Source of the DNA: Nitrospiraceae bacterium
GTDB lineage: Bacteria > Nitrospirota > Nitrospiria > Nitrospirales > Nitrospiraceae
Assembly (NCBI GenBank): GCA_014534095.1
Contig: JACVSD010000065.1
Coordinates: 1-10,166, forward strand
DNA length: 10,166 bases
Direction of reading: 5' to 3'
Part shown: in pieces, positions 6,698 through 10,166 of the stretch
Numbering within the stretch: the stretch's first letter is position 1
How the letters are laid out: every line of letters begins with the position of its first letter
Position numbers and translations under genes: made by a program
The notes under the pieces: generated by a model
The model's database searches: none
Told to the model about the DNA's origin: nothing
What the model saw: only the letters and a program-made list of their open reading frames with translations

Positions 6698-7815
6698 GGG
6701 AAAATCAGCGCGCGGTGTTCATGGCCGTTGCGCTAGGCCTGTTTTTGACCGGCTGCGCCCAGTTCGGAGGCGGGAGTCAGCCCGACTGGGTAGATGGGGT
6801 GAGTGCACAGTATCCGGGGACCCAGTATCTGACAGGAATCGGGCAAGCGGACGACCGGAACGGCGCATCTGATCAGGCATACGCTGCCGTCGCGCGCATT
6901 TTTAAAGCTGAAGTGGCCGCGCAGGCCAAGGATTGGGAATCCTACTTGATCGTTGAGGCCCGAGGCTCTTCGAATACGGAACGGAAGTTGACGCTGGACA
7001 GTGTGACCAAAGTATCCACCGATAAAGTTCTTGAAAACGTCCGGATCATGGAAACCTGGTACGACCGGCACAAGCGGGTGTACTACGCGCTCGCCGGAAT
7101 GAGCCGTCCGCAGGCTGAAACTGCGTTGCTTGAACGGATGACGACGTTGGATCAGGCCATCGAAGCCGATATGACGGAGGCTCGTCGGACTCCGGATAAA
7201 CTGGCAAAGATCAGAAGCCTCAGGCGGGCGGTTCGCAATCACGTCCTGCGGGACGCCTACAACGCCGACCTCCGCGTCGTGCGAGCCAGCGGCCAGGGCA
7301 CCGCGTCTTCCTACCGGGTTCATGAACTGGCGCATGAGATCGAACAGTTCCTGGGCGACCATCTGGCGCTGGAAGTGCAGGTGACCGGAGACCACGCCGA
7401 GGCCATTCAGCGGGCCGTGACGGAAGGTCTGCTTCGCGAAGGCCTTTCGGTCGTCACCGAACAGGGGAGCGCGGCTGGACGCGCACCCGAACTGGTCGTG
7501 CGGGGCGCGGCCCGAGTCTGGCCCATCGAAGTGCGCGACCCGCAGTTTAGATACGTCCGGTGGTGCAGCGATTTCGAAGTGGTGGATGTCCCGACGCAAC
7601 GCGTGCTGGGCGCCGTTTCGCGGGGGGGGAAAGAGGGGCATTTGACCGATCGGGAAGCGACGGCCAAGGCCGTACGCGTCATGCAACAGGAGTTCTCATC
7701 CGAACTCAGTAAAGCCATTGCCGCGCACCTGTTCGGTGAAGCGGCGCTTCCCATGCCCACCCAATCGTCCACCGGATGTCCTGGAGTGCCGGCAGCCGTT
7801 CCAATCACCCAGTGA
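6694..7815 (+). CDS. Two-domain LPP20-type lipoprotein
   Basis: 373 residues. Lipobox LTGC, lipidated Cys21, +2 Ala. An LPP20-like domain at about 30-140: PDWVDG, YLTGIGQADD, Ala-rich helix, then RVYYALAGMSRPQAE. A charged helical linker (about 140-220) follows, then a second alpha/beta domain (about 223-350) with LALEVQVTGDHAEAIQRAV, ELVVRGAARVWPIEV and DFEVVDVPTQRVLGAVSR. That second domain resembles the small domains paired with LPP20-like domains in FlgT and LpoB-type proteins, by secondary-structure impression only. The last 25 residues are Pro/Ser/Thr-rich and contain a second Cys (C362). The ATG overlaps the previous stop. A run of eight G at 7622-7629 lies in the second domain; the frame is intact. 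Probably the last lipoprotein of the operon. Confidence 0.85.
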   Translation: MRENQRAVFMAVALGLFLTGCAQFGGGSQPDWVDGVSAQYPGTQYLTGIGQADDRNGASDQAYAAVARIFKAEVAAQAKDWESYLIVEARGSSNTERKLTLDSVTKVSTDKVLENVRIMETWYDRHKRVYYALAGMSRPQAETALLERMTTLDQAIEADMTEARRTPDKLAKIRSLRRAVRNHVLRDAYNADLRVVRASGQGTASSYRVHELAHEIEQFLGDHLALEVQVTGDHAEAIQRAVTEGLLREGLSVVTEQGSAAGRAPELVVRGAARVWPIEVRDPQFRYVRWCSDFEVVDVPTQRVLGAVSRGGKEGHLTDREATAKAVRVMQQEFSSELSKAIAAHLFGEAALPMPTQSSTGCPGVPAAVPITQ

Positions 7816-7852
7816 GCAGTCCACAGTACTCTAACCAGGAGGAAGGATCAGT

Positions 7853-8122
7853 ATGAGGAACAGCGAATCGAAATCCATGGGCCGGGCTCCACGGAGTCGT
7901 GGGCGAGGGCTCACGAAGACGGGGCAGAAGGTCTCAAGTCGGTTGGCGAAGCGACGTCTCGGTGAGCGGTTAAAGGCAGATACCGGCTCCTTTAACGAAG
8001 GGAATCTTGCCGAAACCCTCAGGAAGCAAGGTTACGAGGAGGCGCCGCTGGACGAGATCCAGGACCGGCTCTCGAAGCTCCAGGCCCCGTTAGCTGAAGT
8101 CATTCTGAAGGGGAGGATCTGA
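7853..8122 (+). CDS. Putative antitoxin of a PIN-domain pair
   Basis: 89 residues, AGGAGGAAGGA at 7837-7847 gives a strong ribosome site. The first 45 residues are extremely basic (GRAPRSRGRGLTK, SRLAKRRLGERLK) and likely disordered or nucleic-acid binding. The last 40 (NLAETLRKQGYEEAPLDEIQDRLSK) are acidic and helical and could wrap the partner toxin. I recognise no standard AbrB, Phd or RHH fold. The antitoxin role is inferred from size and position: the stop at 8122 is only 3 bases from the start of a PIN protein, and that gene's ribosome site lies inside this one. It starts 37 bases after the lipoprotein operon and may be co-transcribed with it. Confidence 0.65.
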   Translation: MRNSESKSMGRAPRSRGRGLTKTGQKVSSRLAKRRLGERLKADTGSFNEGNLAETLRKQGYEEAPLDEIQDRLSKLQAPLAEVILKGRI

Positions 8123-8125
8123 TAG

Positions 8126-8569
8126 ATGCCGTATTATTATTTCGATTCGTCGGCCTTGGTCAAACGCTACAGCATGGAGCGCGGAACCCGGATCGTGAAT
8201 AAATTGATGGTCAAGCGAGGGAAGGTGGCCATTCTCCCGACCTGGACGGTCACGGAGTTCTATGCCACCTTGTCCACTCGTGCGCACGAGGGCCATATTA
8301 CGCGAGATGATTGCTACTCGGTAATTTACAAGTTTGAACTGGAGTCTAAGCAGGGGCTCTATAATTTCATCGGTCCGACCATGGGCACCTACCTGGCGAC
8401 GAAAGAACTCGTGCTCGAATATCCCTTCCTACGATCGCCACAGGTCATGCATTTGGCATTGGCGATGGAGCTAAAGCCGCTGCGTCTGACGGTGGTCAGC
8501 GCCGATACGCAGTTACTGGCCGCCTCGAAGACGGCGGGATTACACATCATCAACCCAGAGGAAGATTAG
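8126..8569 (+). CDS. PIN-domain (VapC-like) protein
   Basis: 147 residues, full PIN domain. Seen: YYFDSSALVKRY at 4-15 with Asp7; TVTEF at 41-45 with Glu44; and VVSADTQLLAAS at 123-134 with Asp127. The third acidic position, normally Asp in a D-A-L-H-L-A motif, reads Gln106 in PQVMHLALA. PIN proteins are Mg-dependent ribonucleases and use three or four acidic residues. With three kept the enzyme may still work, weakly or not at all. The start ATG 8126 has AAGGGGAGGA at 8108-8117. As a VapC-type toxin it would cleave tRNA or other RNA unless held by the upstream gene product; that is inference from the family and the gene order. Its stop is 9 bases from that of the convergent minus-strand gene. 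Confidence 0.85.
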   Translation: MPYYYFDSSALVKRYSMERGTRIVNKLMVKRGKVAILPTWTVTEFYATLSTRAHEGHITRDDCYSVIYKFELESKQGLYNFIGPTMGTYLATKELVLEYPFLRSPQVMHLALAMELKPLRLTVVSADTQLLAASKTAGLHIINPEED

Positions 8570-8578
8570 GCGGTCGGG

Positions 8579-9088
8579 TTAGGGACACTGATATTCGGCG
8601 ATCATGGACTCCAGGATCGTGGTCCAATCGTTCACTGACTGTTGAAGGACGGCCCGTTGCTCCATCAGTCGATCCGACGCCGAGAAGGCACCTGGATCGG
8701 CTACCGGTTCGGCCGCATGACGGAGGCTGTCGGATGCTAACGCGAGACTTCCGCAGACCCCCGATGAAGCGGGTAACTGGCCTCCAGCGCGTCTGAACAA
8801 GGCCATGGCCCGGTAGGTGTGTTCCTGCGAACGGAACAATGCTTCGTTGGCCTTGGTCATTATCGAGCTTGATCCTGTCTGCTTTTTTGCCACCTGCGCG
8901 GCGAGCAAGGCGGCACGTCCCATCATCATGGCCGCTCCATCAGGATCATCGTGAGCTATTGCTTCTTCTCCCTTCAGGCGAAGCCTGGCCAACTCGGCGT
9001 CATCTCCGACCACTTGCGCAGCAGCGGGTAGGATCGATACTGCTATGAGGATCATCAACGAACAGACGAAGGTAATCATAGCGTGCAT
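8579..9088 (-). CDS. Small exported helical protein, unknown function
   Basis: 169 residues. An N-terminal signal peptide (MHAMITFVCSLMILIAVSILPAA) is cleaved near AAA-Q at about 24/25, so the protein is likely periplasmic. The mature part is nearly all helical: ELARLRLKGEEAIAHDD, an Ala/Met-rich GAAMMMGRAALLAAQ, and two later helices ending in TILESMIAEYQCP. Two Cys remain in the mature protein (C112 and C168, the penultimate residue) and could form a disulfide. The frame is open up to 9271, but ATG 9088 is chosen since it starts the signal peptide and has AAAGGAA just before it. No family recognised. It is convergent with the PIN gene and divergent from the 64-residue gene. Confidence 0.72.
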   Translation of the reverse strand: MHAMITFVCSLMILIAVSILPAAAQVVGDDAELARLRLKGEEAIAHDDPDGAAMMMGRAALLAAQVAKKQTGSSSIMTKANEALFRSQEHTYRAMALFRRAGGQLPASSGVCGSLALASDSLRHAAEPVADPGAFSASDRLMEQRAVLQQSVNDWTTILESMIAEYQCP

Positions 9089-9120
9089 CGTTCCTTTAGG
9101 GAGAGCCCACCAGAGCGAGG

Positions 9121-9150
9121 ACTCTACCCAATTCCGCTCCATCGCGGCAA
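9121..9150 (-). promoter_or_regulatory. Candidate promoter of the exported helical protein gene
   Basis: Read on the minus strand: TTGCCG (9150-9145, 4/6 to the -35), 18-base spacer, TAGAGT (9126-9121, 4/6 to the -10), about 33 bases before the ATG at 9088. It lies back to back with the plus-strand promoter at 9152-9181, so one regulator could affect both. Confidence 0.4.
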
Positions 9151-9151
9151 G

Positions 9152-9181
9152 TTGCGGCGTTCTCAGCAAGGTTCGTATAAT
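9152..9181 (+). promoter_or_regulatory. Sigma70-type promoter of the 64-residue protein gene
   Basis: A perfect -10 TATAAT (9176-9181) stands 18 bases after TTGCGG (9152-9157, a 3/6 match to the -35). Transcription would start near 9188, with a leader of about 48 bases before ATG 9237. Confidence 0.6.
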
Positions 9182-9236
9182 AGCGCCCGCTATACCGGCA
9201 GGCGCATGGTTCTGACTGCTGGAGGGGAAAAGTCGC

Positions 9237-9431
9237 ATGCAATATTGGGTCAAGATCGTCTTTGTGGACAATCAGGAGCTTATGGTTAAAGACGCCGTGC
9301 GTCATACGATTAGTGACGACATGGAGGTGCTGGAAGTTGATTCCCCCCGTGAGGTCATTATTATTCCAATGAAGCAGATCAAGTATCTTGCCTGCGACGC
9401 CACCGTCTTCGACTCAAAACCAAAGACTTAA
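9237..9431 (+). CDS. Small hypothetical protein, 64 residues
   Basis: The ATG is preceded by GGAGGGG at 9221-9227 and by a promoter with a perfect TATAAT box. The protein looks like a compact, mostly beta fold: MQYWVKIVFVDNQ, an acidic turn (ISDDMEVLEVD), then REVIIIPMKQIKYLACDATV, with a polar tail. It has no signal peptide and one Cys, so it is probably cytoplasmic. The alternation of strands suggests a small barrel or a binding module, but I recognise no named family. Its well-formed expression signals and its position beside a recombinase remnant suggest it is resident genome rather than mobile cargo. Confidence 0.75.
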   Translation: MQYWVKIVFVDNQELMVKDAVRHTISDDMEVLEVDSPREVIIIPMKQIKYLACDATVFDSKPKT

Positions 9432-9439
9432 GCCGCCTC

Positions 9440-9625
9440 CTCAGTCGCAGTTTCACTCCCGGTTGAGTGTTCCTATCAAATGCGGAGAGTCGATCGACTG
9501 CACTCTTGTCGCCGGTCGGAAAGAGATGACCGTAGGTGTCGGCGGTGATGCTAACCAAAGCGTCGCGAGCCGGGCGGAGGTATATTCTATGGGACCGGTG
9601 GACGCAAACGGTATGTCGGCAGGCA
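9440..9625 (-). pseudogene. Broken C-terminal end of a phage-type tyrosine recombinase
   Basis: On the minus strand 9570-9440 reads ...DALVSITADTYGHLFP... then DKSAVDRL, which matches the end of phage integrases (the D-T-Y-G-H box with the tyrosine nucleophile, at 9526-9540). Just upstream, around 9602-9621, the bases resemble codons for L-R-H-T-F-A-S but with two extra single bases that break the frame. Between the boxes the G-H-A part expected after A-L seems deleted, and the whole spacing is about 15 bases short of an intact enzyme. No N-terminal or core-binding part is found in the following 500 bases. So this is a decayed remnant, not a working integrase. Borders are approximate; the tail of its frame runs on to 9379 and overlaps the 64-residue gene on the other strand. 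Confidence 0.72.
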
Positions 9626-9760
9626 CGCGGGCCCAGACGGCGAACGTTGGTGCAATCGCGGGCAGGACACCAGAGCAAAAAGTATCTACGTCATGGCGAT
9701 TGCCCTAGCTTGTTAACCGCTAATGGTGGGCGTTGAGTACACCTTTAAGAGGCAGTTTTC

Positions 9761-9904
9761 ATGGATGCCAAGTCTAACGGCTCAAGACATCCATGTGCAG
9801 GTTGTCACCGAACGGATGAGGGAGCCGTTGATTTTACGATGTTGATTCTGTCGCTTCTCGCCAGACAGCGTGCGCTGTGCAGCATCAGATTTCTCGACTT
9901 TTAG
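9761..9904 (+). CDS. Doubtful small ORF with a CxxCH motif
   Basis: 47 codons from ATG 9761, with AGAGG about 10 bases upstream and an in-frame TAA just before. The product contains HPCAGCHRTDE, a C-x-x-C-H string that is the haem c attachment motif or half of a zinc-binding site, then a hydrophobic stretch (FTMLILSLLA). It has no N-terminal signal peptide, so it cannot be a normal c-type cytochrome. It may be a fragment of a decayed gene or chance. Confidence 0.2.
   Translation: MDAKSNGSRHPCAGCHRTDEGAVDFTMLILSLLARQRALCSIRFLDF
9776..9829. repeat. Nested inverted repeat (long imperfect hairpin)
   Basis: AACGGCTC (9776-9783) pairs with GAGCCGTT (9822-9829). Inside it CATCC (9788-9792) pairs with GGATG (9814-9818), and GGT (9800-9802) pairs with ACC (9807-9809) around a 4-base loop. 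A competing pairing exists between CATGGATG (9760-9767) and CATCCATG (9788-9795). The bases before the outer arm, GTCTAAC, fit the RYYYAAC core of integron attC sites, but the right end GTTGATT does not fit GTTRRRY well. Function unknown. Confidence 0.35.
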
Positions 9905-10020
9905 CTGGCACGGCTTCCCTGGCTTGGAGGTTTGCGAGGAGAGTCTTGATCTAGACTTGCAACCATCTGCATCGAATTCCTGCCATGGCTTCCCGTATCG
10001 TCTCCACTTTGAACGATCAG

Positions 10021-10166
10021 TTAGCTGGTCGGTGCATGCCAGTACACAATGGTGAGTGCTTCGTCAAAGGCTGTATCAAAAGCCTCATGCGCAACATGAT
10101 GTATGTAGCATAAATCCTGGTGTTGCCCGCGGAACAATATTGTACAGATAAAAACAATTTTTCCTA
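10021..10166 (-). CDS. Possible 3' end of a gene leaving the window
   Basis: On the minus strand a frame is open from the window edge to the TAA at 10023-10021, about 47 codons, ending HEAFDTAFDEALTIVYWH plus five residues. The part between about 10100 and 10030 has a protein-like amphipathic pattern, but the codons nearest the edge are AT-rich and unlike the other genes here. An open frame of this length can arise by chance. Unrecognised. Confidence 0.2.
   Translation of the reverse strand, partial: GKIVFICTILFRGQHQDLCYIHHVAHEAFDTAFDEALTIVYWHAPTS

Larger units (their letters stand above)
9700..10166. other. Stretch without a confident gene
   Basis: After the recombinase remnant I see no gene I would trust up to the window end. 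The stretch holds a nested inverted repeat (9776-9829), a weak 47-codon ORF (9761-9904), and an open frame leaving the window on the minus strand (10021-10166). The last 90 bases become clearly more AT-rich, with a 10-bp palindrome ACAATATTGT at 10134-10143. It reads like decayed or intergenic DNA beside an old integration site. Confidence 0.5.

Noticed and set aside
9388..9708. A 106-codon plus-strand ORF over the recombinase remnant
   Set aside because: It lies opposite the recognisable DTYGH segment and overlaps the 64-residue gene in another frame; composition is not protein-like.
9901..10028. TTAGCTGG at 9901 and 10021 as possible att-type direct repeats
   Set aside because: Only 8 bases match and no gene or tRNA end is associated, so chance is the simplest explanation.
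9870..10055. A 61-codon plus-strand ORF and a roughly 95-codon open minus-strand frame in the same stretch
   Set aside because: The plus ORF has no ribosome site or recognisable motif, and the minus frame has no ATG, GTG or TTG start.
1..10166. CRISPR array, tRNA, rRNA or insertion sequence
   Set aside because: I found no regularly spaced repeats, no cloverleaf with a T-loop motif, and no transposase or terminal inverted repeats.

Overview
The window reads as a chromosomal segment of a moderately GC-rich Gram-negative bacterium. Evidence for an outer membrane is four consecutive lipoprotein genes of outer-membrane-associated families. The style of the small hypothetical proteins and the exported caspase-fold/TPR protein made me think of Nitrospira (Nitrospirota), but that is an impression from memory. 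No rRNA or other marker gene is present to prove it.

Layout. (1) 205-2094, minus: acetyl-CoA synthetase, closed by a strong hairpin at 171-206. (2) 2277-3641, plus: an exported caspase-fold protein with C-terminal TPRs, divergent from acs, whose catalytic Cys position reads Pro. (3) 3649-3819, minus: a 56-residue GTG-start protein, convergent with the caspase-like gene. (4) 3983-7815, plus: a four-gene lipoprotein operon (LPP20 family, LpoB-like, COG3014-like, and a long two-domain LPP20 protein). It has a good sigma70-type promoter at 3886-3914 whose -10 is embedded in a 12-bp palindrome. (5) 7853-8569, plus: a two-gene toxin-antitoxin-like pair (basic small protein plus PIN-domain protein) close behind the operon. 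(6) 8579-9088, minus: a small exported helical protein; its promoter lies back to back with that of a 64-residue protein at 9237-9431 (plus). (7) 9440-9625, minus: the broken C-terminal end of a phage-type tyrosine recombinase. After it, about 470 bases hold no confident gene, only a nested inverted repeat, a doubtful 47-codon ORF and a doubtful open frame at the right edge.

How the parts relate. The lipoprotein operon is the most coherent system. All four products carry a lipobox, the genes are spaced 55, 14 and -4 bases apart, and the families (LPP20, LpoB, COG3014) are known to cluster in other bacteria without a settled function. They probably form one outer-membrane or periplasmic assembly. 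The upstream exported pseudocaspase-TPR protein could be a scaffold in the same compartment, but it has its own promoter. The right end, with the recombinase remnant and non-coding sequence, looks like a decayed integration site. The PIN pair may belong to that accessory material or be an old resident.
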